DNA from: Calendula officinalis
Taxonomy: Eukaryota; Streptophyta; Magnoliopsida; Asterales; Asteraceae
DNA: 64,000 nucleotides
NCBI GenBank assembly: GCA_963853835.1
Contig: OY970821.1
Coordinates: 56,066,640 to 56,130,639, forward strand
Direction of reading: 5' to 3'
A model generated the notes under the pieces. The model was given only the letters and a program-made list of their open reading frames with translations, was not told the DNA's origin and did not search any database. The stretch's first letter is position 1; each line of letters opens with the position of its first letter. Made by a program: the position numbers and the translations under genes. This document shows positions 25,241 through 34,712 of the stretch, piece after piece.

Positions 25241-26630
25241 CTGAGACTCTGTCAGATTCCCTTCGAGCATCTGCAGAGGTCGGTGCAGGATCATGTGTTT
25301 GTTGATGTGCAGCACCAACATCTTCAACACCGACTTCTCTGTCATGCTGAGCACCTTCCATTGTAGTTTGTGCATATTGAATCTCCACATCAAGAGGAAC
25401 ATGAGGTTCCTCAATTGGTTGAGCAGTTGGAGCTAGTTCTGGACCTGGAAGGTCAGCGGTGGCTGCAACAAGGCTTTGGGCTTGAATAGATGCAGTTAAT
25501 GATGGAACATTTGCAGGCTGCACCTCCTCAGATGATAAGTTGCCCATAATGATAGGAGAAACATTCCTTCTTCTTCTTTGAAGGACCAGTGGTGTGTCTT
25601 CTGAGGACTCAGTATCAAAAGTTGTTGCAATATGAGGAGCATCAGGAACCTGTGCAGGTGGAGAGATATGTTGTTGAGTCGATTCTTGAACTTGTGGAAC
25701 ATCCTGCATCACAATATCTTGACCGGCCTGTGCTCCATTACCACTATTATCATCATTATCATCATCATCATCATTGTCTGACTCAGTATCAGACATGTCT
25801 TCTACATCATCAATGTGTTCTTGAACAATGGCCCACATAGGAGGACTTAGAAGAGGTTCTCCTTCTCTTGGCCTATAAAAGAAAATCTTCTCACTAAGCG
25901 GAGGAAGATCAGCTCTTGGACTATGAAAATCATCATAAATGTGTGTGGGCATTGAGTGTTGAAAGATGAGTGATAGAAATCTGCAGAAAGGGACATTGCA
26001 TTCCCTTGTGTTTGCTCGGACCAGAGTAGCTAATTCATTGAAAACTAGGCGAGCAAAATCAATATTTCTTCCATAGTACAGAGCATGTACTATTTGCATC
26101 CCAAATTCGTTTATTTGGTCCAAAGCTCCCGTCTTGTGGGTCATACATCGAATTATTGTTGTGATAAGAATACCCCACATAGGACCAAATTCATTTCTTT
26201 TGATTGTGCCCGTTGTTCCTCTTCGACCCAGAAAAGGCAGTACAGAGCGTGCCTCTGATCTATCAACAAATGGGTCATACTGAGCTTGGGCGGGAAGTCT
26301 CAGTGCTTCACGAATGATTGCAGTAGAAACAAAAGCTCTCCTTTGATCCCTAATTACCCATCCAGCAATCATATCTGGAGAATCGAGTGTGGCAGAGTTC
26401 CAAAACTCGCATAACATTTCTGGGTAAATTGCTCGAGGAGATAATATCAGTGCACGAGCAATTGGGCAATGCTTCATAAAAGTCACGATGTTCGTGAATT
26501 CTTGGCATGCCCAGGCTTGAGGAATATTGAAGTTTGCTGTGATGTTGTTCCTCGCAAACCTGGGTACTTCATTTTTTCGGAATTGGATTTCCGATTGAAC
26601 TTCTGGAGCAACAAAAGTGTAAATCGCCAT
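25241..26630 (-). CDS. Third gene of element 1, exon 1 (unknown function)
   Basis: Starts at ATG 26630-26628 and runs 463 codons plus one base to a splice donor at 25241/25240; if unspliced it ends at TAA 25227-25229. Residues 1-270 look globular, with a Trp/Phe-rich pattern (EFWNSATLDSPDM, FGPMWGILITTIIRC, HALYYGRNIDFARLVFNEL) of the kind I associate with proteins encoded after pol in large plant copia elements; this is a resemblance from memory, not a search result. Residues about 273-297 are highly acidic (Asp/Glu/Asn), then Gln/Pro/Ser-rich low complexity. No transmembrane helix or signal peptide is seen. With exon 2 the product would be about 1,063 residues. A TATA box 122-129 bp upstream suggests its own transcript. 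The alternative is a downstream ORF expressed from the genomic RNA. Confidence 0.82.
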
Positions 26631-27091
26631 CTGTGATTTTGATTTGAAAGAATTTGCTTGCTAAGAGAAAGTGAAATCGTTAATCGCAGAGAGAATTGAA
26701 AATGAAAGAAAGAAATAACAGTTAAAAAAATTTGAAGTAAAAATAAACGGTTATTTATAGGAGATTTGAAAGATAATTAAGGTATTGGGAAGTAAAAACG
26801 GCTGATTTGACTGCCTTATCCTCTGCCAACGGTAACTTTCTTATTAAGAAAGGTTACCGTTTGAGCAGTATGAAGATTAAGCTCGGTGTAAGAGCCGCCA
26901 TACCCCAATACCGAGTTAAAAAAAATTGAATTTTAAAAAATTTTAAAAAATATAAAAACAATTAATTTACTCTTGAAATTAATAAAAAATAAAAAATTTT
27001 AAATTTTGATGATAATAGACTAGTGATACTGAGTGGTCAGTTTCAACAGGAGTGATACTGAGCGCTCAGTTTTAAAGAAATTTAATAAAGA
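26631..27091 (-). promoter_or_regulatory. Intergenic region of element 1 with putative internal promoter
   Basis: An AT-rich non-coding stretch of 461 bp between the pol stop and the third gene. Reading leftwards it contains: two GATACTGAG motifs (27020-27065); a near-perfect inverted repeat (AACGGTAACTTTCTT at 26828-26842 against AAGAAAGGTTACCGTT at 26846-26861, one extra base); four AACGG cores (26746-26750, 26797-26801, 26828-26832 and, on the other strand, 26857-26861); a TATAAATA box at 26752-26759; then about 120 bp of leader. AACGG is the core of plant MYB/MSA-type sites, so MYB control is a possibility, not a demonstration. The layout is conserved in element 2. Confidence 0.6.
26752..26759 (-). 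promoter_or_regulatory. Putative TATA box for the third gene (element 1)
   Basis: TATAAATA on the minus strand, 122-129 bp upstream of the exon 1 ATG. It is in the right orientation and at a typical plant distance for a leader of about 90 nt. Identical in element 2 at 39326-39333. Confidence 0.55.
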
Positions 27092-30000
27092 TTAAGGATT
27101 CAACATACCTAATTGCCCTAGTAAATACATAAACCTTTCCTCAGGAAGAGGTTTAGTAAACACATCTGCCAATTGTTCATTTGTTGGTACATAATCTACT
27201 TCAACCTTACCTTTTTCCACATTATCTCGAATAAAGTGGTGTCTGATATCAATGTGCTTGGTTTTGGAGTGATAGACTGGGTTCTCTGTGATAGCAATAG
27301 CACTCTTGTTATCACAATGAATAGGAGTCTTATGAAAGTTGAACCCATAGTCTAAGAGTTGATACTGCATCCATAATAATTGAGCACAACAACTTCCTGC
27401 AGCAACATATTCTGCTTCTGCTGTGGAAGTTGCTACCGAATTCTGTTTCTTGGATGACCAGCCAACTAGTCTTCCACCTAGGAATTGACATCCTCCACTT
27501 GTGCTCTTTCTGTCCAATCTACAACCTGCAAAATCTGCATCTGTGTACCCTTCAAGGTCAAAGTTTGAGTCTTTGGGATACCAAAGACCCAGGTTAGGAG
27601 TCCCTGTAAGATATCTAAAGATGCGCTTAACTGCTTTCATGTGTGATTCTTTAGGATCAGCCTGATACCGAGCACACAAACATGTGGCAAACATGATATC
27701 AGGCCTACTAGCAGTTAAGTAAAGTAAGGAACCAATCATACCTCGGTATGTGGATTGACATACTGGTTTACCAGTTTCATCCTTACTTATCTTATCCTGA
27801 GTACCCATAGGAGTGTGCATGGAAGATAAATTTTCAAATTTGTATTTCTTTAACATGTCATGCACATACTTACTTTGATTTATAAAAGTGCCATCAGGCT
27901 TTTGTTCAACTTGTAAACCAAGAAAGTAAGTAAGTTCTCCCATCATACTCATCTGATACTGAGTTGACATTATCTTAGCAAACCAGTCACACATTGACTT
28001 GTCAGTGGAACCAAAGATAATATCATCTACATATATCTGAATGAGTAAGATGTCAGAACCTTTCCTTTTTGAAAATAATGTTTTATCAATTTTACCTCTT
28101 GTAAACTTATTTTCAATAAGATATTCAGACAAGGTGTCATACCAGGCTCTTGGAGCTTGTTTGAGCCCATATAGAGCTTTATCAAGCTTGAAAACATAAT
28201 GAGGAAATTTGGGATCAACAAAACCTGGAGGTTGTTTAACATAAACTTCTTCTTGTAGTTTTCCATTTAGAAAAGCACTTTTGACATCCATCTGATAAAC
28301 TTTGAAATTCTTAAAGGCTGCATATGCAAGATACAACCTAATAGCTTCAATTCTTGCAACTGGTGCAAAAGTTTCATCATAGTCAATGCCTTCTTCTTGC
28401 CTGTAACCTTGAGCAACTAACCTTGCTTTGTTTCTGATGACAACACCATCCTTGTCCATCTTGTTTCTGAACACCCACTTAGTACCAATAATAGTTTTGC
28501 CAGAAGGAGGTGGTACTAAGTTCCAAACTTTGTTTCTTTCAAACTCTGTGAGCTCTTCTTGCATAGCCTCTACCCAATCTTCATCTAATAAAGCTTCATC
28601 AGCTTTCTTTGGTTCAATGGTAGATAGAAAACTTGAGAAGAAACAAAAGTTTGCAGTTGCTTGGGTTGGAAATTCTAATTTTCTTCTTGTTTGGACACCT
28701 TCTTCAATAGGACCAATAATGTTTGAGTGTGGATGGTCTCTGTGTTCCCTTAAGTTGTTTCCTAAGGGAGCATTTGAAATAGGATCAACAATATCATGTT
28801 GATTTGGTGTGTTGTCTGTCTGATACTGAGTGGAATTCAGATCAGTATTAGACAGTGCAGGTTGCTGTTCATCTTCATTTTGCAGAGTTGATGTGGATTC
28901 TTGTGAAGTGTTGGATGTTTCACCTTCTTCATAAATAGAGTGGTTCAGATCATTAGTTGGAAACTCAGTATGGAGGTCCTCTGATATGGGAACCTCAGTA
29001 TTAGTCTCACTTGAGTGATACTGAGTTTGAACTTGATCAGTTTCATTAAACTTATTAGGAATAAAGTGTGGATGAAACTTAGGCTGTTCAGCAATGGAGT
29101 GTTCTGGATTACATAGAATATCTATGCCACTTATGTCTTCACTTGCTGAGGTAGAATGCTCATTCTGATCTTCATCGAATGTGACATGAATGGATTCTAC
29201 AATCATCTTAGTTGAGATGATATACACTCTGAAAGCTTTAGAGTGTGGAGAGTAGCCCATGAACACACCTTCATTTGCTTTGGGAGCAAATTTATTGAGA
29301 TTTTGTTTTGTACTGAGTACAAAACATTTACTCCCAAAGATGTGGAAATATTCCACATTAGGAATCTTGCCATTGTATAACTCATATGGAGTCTTCAGAT
29401 GTCTTTGGACTATAGTGGCTCTATTCTGAGTGAAGTTTGCACAGTTTACAGCTTCAGCCTAGAAACTCAGTGCCAGTCCAGCATGGCATAATAAAGTTCT
29501 TGCAGCTTCAATCAGTGTTCTGTTCTTTCTTTCTACAACACCATTTTGTTGTGGTGTGTAGGCTGCAGAGAAGTTTTGAATGATTCCTTTTTCTTCACAG
29601 AAATCTGCTAATACTGAGTTCTTAAACTCAGTACCATGGTCACTTCTAAGTTGCTTGACCTTGTTGCCTTTTTGAAGTTCCTCTCTTTTTATAAAGGCAA
29701 TGATTTCGGTTGTTGCATCTGACTTAGTCTTGAGGAAGATGACCCAAGTATATCTTGAAAATTCATCAACTAAGACTAGAGTATAGATCTTTTTGGCCAA
29801 AGATGGTGTGCTGATGGGGCCAAAAAGATCCATATGTATCATAGTAAGAGGTTCATTGATGGAGTGATTGACTTTAGATTTGAATGAACTCTTCTTCTGC
29901 TTGCCCATTTCACATGCTGAGCATAACTTATCTTTTGAATAAGTAATTGTGGGCAATCCTCTCACCAGTTTCTTCATACTGAGCTCGTTGATATTTCTAA

Positions 30001-30448
30001 AATTTATGTGAGAGAGTTTCTTGTGCCATAGCCAATGTAATTCTGGCTTGACTTTAGAAAGCAGGCATACTCGAATAGTTGGGTCTATTTCAGATAGGTT
30101 GACCACATATACGTCTTTTTCTCTTCTAGCAATGAGTACAGGCTGCCCTTTATCATTGTAGATGATTCCTGCAACCTTTCTGAATCGAGCTTCATTGTCA
30201 TCATCACACATCTGGCTGATACTGAGCAGATTGTGTTTTAGACCCTCTACATAGGCAACTCTTTTAAAAGTTATGTTGCCTGCCTTGATCACACCATAAC
30301 CTCTTGTCTTTCCCACCGAGTCATCTCCAAACTTGACAGAAGGACCCTTTTCTGGAGTATAATTGAGAAGGTATTCCATACTGCCTGTCATGTGTCTTGA
30401 GCAACCACTATCTAAGTACCACTTTCTGTCACCCTGCACAAGACACAA
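27092..30448 (-). pseudogene. pol: pol of element 1: protease, integrase, reverse transcriptase, RNase H; one in-frame TAG
   Basis: Single frame of about 1,118 codons counted from TTG 30448; the real N-terminus is probably a Gag fusion. Protease motif LDSGCSRHMTG (D13). Integrase zinc region H142, H147, C176, C179, then catalytic D207, D270, E306 with the canonical 35-residue D-E spacing (HMDLFG, LRSDHG, QQNGVVE). The frame stops at TAG 29459-29461, where element 2 has TGG (Trp), and continues in the same frame to the stop at 27092. The second part carries RT (QMDVKSAFLNG; YVDD at 28022-28033) and RNase H (YTDADFAG, STAEAEY, HCDNKSAIAI). The TAG truncates the protein at the end of the integrase core, so RT/RNase H would need read-through or supply in trans. 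pol lies in the -1 frame relative to gag. Confidence 0.95.
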
Positions 30449-31779
30449 AATAAGAGTTAGTTCTTTTTAGGAACCCATTTTTGAATGGGACCTTTGGTGG
30501 GATAAACACAATTTGACTTGATCTCTTTATGTGGAGAGGTCGGTATCACTTCAGGGGTAACTTTAGAAGTTTTCTTTGGTGATACTGACTTAGTTTCTCT
30601 CCTTTTCTTTGGTACTGAGTACCTAGGACTTGAGAGATCAGTCCAGCATTCATCTCCCTTATGACCAGTATGATGACATCTATAACATTTTCTACGTCTA
30701 TTTCTAAACATATTTTCATATGGTATTTTAGAAAAATGTTTCACTTTTGGTAGGCCAGTATGAACGAGTTTTGCAAATTGTTTACTTAAAGATTTGACCT
30801 GATCACCAAGTGTTTTTAAAATGTTAATTTTGTTATTTCTAATAGATGTATTAACATTGTTTTTAACTGGTTTAGGAGATGGAGGATCTGATTGCTTATT
30901 TTTATTTGGCAGAGAAGTCTTTCTAATATTATTAGTGGTAGACTTCTTGTCTTTGCCAACCAAAGACCTAGTTGAAGTTGTCTTTTGTTTATCATGTTTT
31001 GAAGGAACAACTTTAACAGGTTCTTTAGATGTCTCAGTATATAGTGTTTCTGTTCCTGCAACTTCTGTATTTGATGAAACATGTGAGATAGAAGTTGTCT
31101 TATTATCATTATATAATTCAAAAGTTGTTGTATTAAATAATAATTCAAAAGGTGGAACAGCAGAAGTGTCATACTGAACTATTGGAAGCTCGGTTTCAGA
31201 AATTTCTGTTATTTGAAATTCAATACTGAGTTCTTGTAGCTCAGTATAGCACTTTGAGCAGATGGAAGGACCATTAGGTTTTTCTAAAATTTCATTTTCT
31301 TCATCATCTGACTCAGTTTGACATCCAACTTCACATAAAGATTTAGCTTTTACAAAGTTAATAGGGTTCATAGTAGAAAACTCTTCAAATAAATCATCAA
31401 AATTGTTCCTGTTTTTAAATTGAGGATCAACACCAAGTGCATCCCTCACATTTTCTGGAAATTGTTCATTTAAACATTTATTTAATTTTATTGAAGCATT
31501 TCCCCAAGATTTACACTGTTTTTCAAATTTCTCTTTTTCAAGTTTGTGTAAATGAGCTTTATCAGCTAATCTTTGGTTAATGTCTTTTAAATCTGAAAAG
31601 TTTAGTTCTAAATCTTTATATTTTGCTAATTTATCCAAGTTTTCATTATTTACCCTTTCAAGTTCTTTAATTGTTAATTTTAAAGCTTTTTCTTTTTGTA
31701 CAGAAGTTTTAAGATCAACAAGCATATACTCAAAAATCTTGGTTTTTTCATTCACTGAATAAGTTTGAAAGGAACTTAC
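30434..31779 (-). other. Candidate gag-pol intron, element 1 (1,346 nt, phase 0)
   Basis: The donor TACAAG|GTAAGT (exon ends 31780) matches the plant consensus perfectly. The acceptor TTTTGTGTCTTGTGCAG|GGTGAC (exon resumes 30433) is preceded by a CTAAC branch-point candidate at 30456-30460. Both sites fall between codons, so removal would join gag codon 417 in frame to pol just before the protease, deleting the second half of gag and its second CCHC knuckle. Both sites are kept in element 2 with the same length. This is prediction from sequence only. Confidence 0.5.
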
Positions 31780-33030
31780 CTTGTACAACTGAGTGGAATC
31801 CCAATCAGTATGAACACTCATCCTCTCAGCCTCTTTGATATCATTTTCAAAGGAACTCTTCAAATCATCTTCAGTGAAAGCCATAAAGGCTTTATTCTCA
31901 ATCTCTTCTTCATCATCACTTAACTCTTCATCCATCCAGGCTTCTGAGTAAAGTGCTTGATGAGGTGCTCCATTTCCTTCTTCCCTCTTTCCCTTGCTCC
32001 AATTCTTCAGCTTGACATATTTGTCTCTATATCTTTTTGCTCGGTATGCAATCTTGTCATTTTGGTCAGTCTCAGAAGACTTAGTATGACAATTTGCAGT
32101 AATATGTCCAGGCTTTCCACACCTATAGCACAGACCTGATCTTGGGTCAGTATTAGAAGAGCTAACACCAAGCCTCTTCTTCTTCAACTGATCCAGCTTC
32201 ATAGACATGAGAGCCATTTGAGTTTCAAGCTCTTCTGCCTCAGCATCAGCAAGATCAACTTCTGGTTCATCTGGCTCAGACACAGTATAAGCCTGTTGCA
32301 CAACTAGAGCCATACCAGTGGAAGACTTGTCAGTTTTCTTCCAGTTGATCAGTCTTGCAGCATTATTCTCCTCATGATTCAGCATTAGACCATACAAAGT
32401 TTGAAGAGTGTATGACTCAATGTTGTTAGCAGCATTGACAGAGTTTGTCATGTCAAGAAATTGTTGAGGAAGACTATCCAGGAACTTTTGAACAAGCTCT
32501 CCTTCCTCTTTCACAATGCCTACACTGATTAAATCATGGATAACAGTATTGAACCTGTTATAGAGAGTGGTGATGTCTTCATTTGGAGTTGAAAAGAAAT
32601 TTTCATATTTCCTTCTCATGTTGCTTTTTCTTTGCAACTTCACCTTTGCTGTACCTTCATAGGTGACTGATAGGCTATCCCACATAGCCTTTGCTGTTGG
32701 CAATTTCATAATTGCATTAAGTATCTCTTTGGTAACAGCATTACCAATCACCCCTTTAGCTCTGGAGTCTAAAGCATACAACTGACGGTCAGTATCAGTC
32801 CAGTTGTGCTTTAGTTTAGGTATAGATCTTATGCCCTCGGGAGCATCATCAGTAGCAGCAACAGGTTCCACAGTTTGTGGAATGATGGGACCATCATTTA
32901 GCATAGTGAGCATCTCATGGTGTATAGATTCAAGATACCACTGAGCTTTGAGCTTCCATTGATGGAAGTCTTTTCCATCAAAGATGGGTACTCCCTTTCC
33001 AGACATAATTGGTGCAACAATTGTAGACAT
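30457..33030 (-). CDS. gag: Gag of element 1, two CCHC zinc knuckles (857 aa)
   Basis: Intact ORF from ATG 33030-33028 to TAA 30457-30459. The N-terminal capsid-like region matches the copia Gag pattern (FDGKDFHQWKLKAQWYL; MWDSLSVTYEG; YNRFNTVIHDL). The first zinc knuckle is CYRCGKPGHITANC at residues 301-314. A long, charged, coiled-coil-prone middle follows (about residues 390-530). A Lys/Ser/Thr-rich region comes next and a second knuckle, CYRCHHTGHKGDEC, lies at 782-795. At 857 residues it is about twice the usual copia Gag length. The product packages genomic RNA into virus-like particles. The start is the first ATG after the PBS and leader. The protein ends ten bases before the pol frame becomes the only open one. 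Confidence 0.93.
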   Translation of the reverse strand: MSTIVAPIMSGKGVPIFDGKDFHQWKLKAQWYLESIHHEMLTMLNDGPIIPQTVEPVAATDDAPEGIRSIPKLKHNWTDTDRQLYALDSRAKGVIGNAVTKEILNAIMKLPTAKAMWDSLSVTYEGTAKVKLQRKSNMRRKYENFFSTPNEDITTLYNRFNTVIHDLISVGIVKEEGELVQKFLDSLPQQFLDMTNSVNAANNIESYTLQTLYGLMLNHEENNAARLINWKKTDKSSTGMALVVQQAYTVSEPDEPEVDLADAEAEELETQMALMSMKLDQLKKKRLGVSSSNTDPRSGLCYRCGKPGHITANCHTKSSETDQNDKIAYRAKRYRDKYVKLKNWSKGKREEGNGAPHQALYSEAWMDEELSDDEEEIENKAFMAFTEDDLKSSFENDIKEAERMSVHTDWDSTQLYKVSSFQTYSVNEKTKIFEYMLVDLKTSVQKEKALKLTIKELERVNNENLDKLAKYKDLELNFSDLKDINQRLADKAHLHKLEKEKFEKQCKSWGNASIKLNKCLNEQFPENVRDALGVDPQFKNRNNFDDLFEEFSTMNPINFVKAKSLCEVGCQTESDDEENEILEKPNGPSICSKCYTELQELSIEFQITEISETELPIVQYDTSAVPPFELLFNTTTFELYNDNKTTSISHVSSNTEVAGTETLYTETSKEPVKVVPSKHDKQKTTSTRSLVGKDKKSTTNNIRKTSLPNKNKQSDPPSPKPVKNNVNTSIRNNKINILKTLGDQVKSLSKQFAKLVHTGLPKVKHFSKIPYENMFRNRRRKCYRCHHTGHKGDECWTDLSSPRYSVPKKRRETKSVSPKKTSKVTPEVIPTSPHKEIKSNCVYPTKGPIQKWVPKKN

Positions 33031-33091
33031 TTTGGATTTTTGAGTGTTGGAGGGATAGATGTAGGAAATGGCTGCCAGTGTTATAGATCGA

Positions 33092-33111
33092 CTAAATAAG
33101 AGATTATTTAG
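33092..33111 (-). ncRNA. Leader RNA hairpin next to the PBS (element 1)
   Basis: Perfect inverted repeat: CTAAATAA (33092-33099), loop GAGA, TTATTTAG (33104-33111), three bases from the PBS. It is conserved in element 2 with identical arms and one loop change. Its place between PBS and gag suggests a packaging or dimerisation element; this is inference. Confidence 0.5.
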
Positions 33112-33114
33112 CCT

Positions 33115-33126
33115 GCTCTGATACCA
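33115..33126 (-). promoter_or_regulatory. Primer binding site of element 1 (initiator tRNA-Met)
   Basis: Minus strand reads TGGTATCAGAGC, the complement of the plant initiator tRNA-Met 3' end, two bases after the 5' LTR. This is the standard primer for most plant Ty1/copia elements. Confidence 0.95.
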
Positions 33127-33329
33127 GTTGTTAGGTCACAACACCCCTGGTTTGTTAGTTAATTGATTAGAATGATTATACAAGAGACAATTAAAGTGTA
33201 AAACACAGTATTAGAGTCGGTGTACAAATCCACTAAGTGTGGTATGCTGCGGAAAAGCAATACCACTGATCAATTACAAGATATGAAAGTGTAGAGTAAA
33301 TTGGTAAGTACTCCTTTGCAAGATGATCT

Positions 33330-33338
33330 CTATTTATA
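33330..33338 (-). promoter_or_regulatory. TATA box in the 5' LTR of element 1
   Basis: TATAAATAG on the minus strand, enclosed by a perfect 9 bp inverted repeat (GATCTCTAT / ATAGAGATC). It gives a predicted start about 30 bp downstream and an R/U5 of about 170 bp. Conserved in all four LTRs. Confidence 0.75.
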
Positions 33339-33398
33339 ATGTTATAGAGATCTTACATAATGAGCAAAGGAGTAACCGAAGGACTAAGTAAGGAAAAT

Positions 33399-33427
33399 GA
33401 CTAAGATCAAGGGATTTGATCTTAGTC
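33399..33427. repeat. U3 palindrome of element 1
   Basis: GACTAAGATCAA (33399-33410), 5 bp spacer, TTGATCTTAGTC (33416-33427): a perfect 12 bp inverted repeat upstream of the TATA box, present in every LTR. It is a possible dyad protein-binding site or RNA hairpin. Confidence 0.8.
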
Positions 33428-33433
33428 CGTTAC

Positions 33434-33537
33434 TATACTGAGTATCACTCAGTCCTTCTACTCAGTCCTTGTACTCAGTATCACTATCTGATACTGAGTG
33501 CTGATACTGAGTTCCAATACTGATCACTCAGTATCAG
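33434..33537. promoter_or_regulatory. Cluster of six TCAGTAT/ATACTGA motifs in U3 (element 1)
   Basis: Six copies in about 100 bp in both orientations, including the dyad ACTGAGT-ATC-ACTCAGT. This is the densest cluster of a motif spread through the whole element. An enhancer-like role is inference. Confidence 0.55.
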
Positions 33538-33635
33538 ACCTAAACTTAGCTATATTATTCTACATATTAATCAAAGCTAGTCTAGGTTGTTTTGTTATCT
33601 TAAGATCTAAAGGGGCAAGGCTTTTTGCCTTAACA

Positions 33636-33640
33636 CCGAA
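33636..33640. repeat. Target-site duplication of element 1 (right copy, CCGAA)
   Basis: Matches 22157-22161 exactly and follows the LTR end TTAACA. Confidence 0.93.
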
Positions 33641-34712
33641 CACCACTTCGGCCCGAACATCCCTCTTCGGCCCGAACTCTTCAATATCCAAGATTGTGTG
33701 ACAAAAGGTGCTACACTAAAACATTCATAACTTTCAGCTCGGGTGTCCGTTTCACGCCCACGAGTAACCAAAATAGCTGGTTCGTTCGTCACTGCCAAGA
33801 ACAAGTTCGGCCGGAACGCTTCACTGTTCCCGGCCCGAACTTCATTTTCGGCCCGAACTTCAACCTCGGCCCGAACTTCAACCTCGGCCCGAACTCCGAC
33901 CTCGGCCCGAACTTCAACCTCGGCCCGAACATCATCCTCGGCCCGAACACCGAACTTTGGCCCGAACATCATCCTCGGCCCGAACACCGAACTTCGGCCC
34001 GAACACCACTTCGGCCCGAACACCACTTCGGCCCGAACATCCCACTTCGGCCCGAACTCTTCAATATTCAAGATTGTGTGACAAAAGGTGCTATACTAAA
34101 ACATTCATAACTTTCAGCTCGGGTGTCCGTTTCACGCCCACGAGTAACAAAAATACCTGGTTCGTTCGTCACTACCAAGAACAAGTTCGGCCCGAACTCT
34201 TCACTGTTCCCGGCCAGAACTTCATTTTCGGCCCCAACTTCAACCTCGGCCCGAACTTCAACCTCGGCCCGAAGTCCGACCTCGGCCCGAACTTCAACCT
34301 CGGCCCGAACATCATCCTCGGCCCGAACACCGAACTTCGGCCCGAACACCACTTCGGCCCGAACATCCCACTTCGGCCCGAACACCACTTCGGCCCGAAC
34401 ATCCCTTTTCGGCCCGAACTCTTCAATATCCAAGATTGTGTGACAAAAGGTACTATACTAAAACATTCATAACTTTCAGCTCGGGTGTCCGTTTCACGCC
34501 CACGAGTAACCAAAATAGCTGGTTCATTCGTCACTGCCAAGAACAAGTTCGGCCCGAACTCTTCACTGTTCCCGGCCCGAACTTCATTGTCGGCCCGAAC
34601 TTCAACCTCGGCTCGAACTTCAACCTCGGCCCGAACTCCGACCTCGGCCCGAACTTCAACCTCGGCCCGAACATCATCCTCGGCCCGAACACCGAACTTC
34701 GGCCCGAACACC

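Larger units (their letters stand above)
22162..33635 (-). mobile_element. Element 1: full-length Ty1/copia LTR retrotransposon with a third gene downstream of pol
   Basis: An 11,474 bp element, transcribed leftwards. It has two 507 bp LTRs with TG...CA ends that differ at one position (22568 T versus 33535 C), 5 bp TSDs, a PBS complementary to initiator tRNA-Met and a polypurine tract. The order PR-IN-RT-RNaseH defines Ty1/copia (Pseudoviridae). The length, the very long gag with coiled-coil-like segments and an extra gene after pol resemble the Sirevirus branch; this placement is inference. Coding parts: gag 30457-33030 (intact), pol 27092-30448 (one in-frame TAG at 29459-29461), third gene exon 1 25241-26630 and exon 2 22753-24554 (both intact). 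One nonsense codon is therefore the only evident lesion. It sits in the GC-rich part of a satellite monomer. Confidence 0.97.
33129..33635 (-). repeat. 5' LTR of element 1
   Basis: 507 bp, one mismatch to the 3' LTR. In element orientation U3 is the right part (33635 leftwards), with the motif cluster (33434-33537), palindrome and TATA box; R/U5 is the left part, ending CCTAACA next to the PBS. Confidence 0.97.

Noticed and set aside
22753..26630. Labelling the third gene as envelope
   Set aside because: The position is env-like but I see no signal peptide, no transmembrane helix and no furin-type site, while basic NLS-like clusters and acidic/Gln-rich tracts are present.
30457..30475. Programmed -1 frameshift at the end of gag
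   Set aside because: The available window (about 10 nt, AAAGAACTAA) does not fit the X-XXY-YYZ slippery rule. Read-through of the TAA would stay in the wrong frame and stop soon. Not excluded, but weaker than splicing.
30821..31177. Plus-strand ORFs inside gag and pol (30821-31177, 28428-28802, 40985-41359)
   Set aside because: Antisense open frames of moderate length over well-recognised coding sequence, with hydrophobic low-complexity translations. No support as genes.
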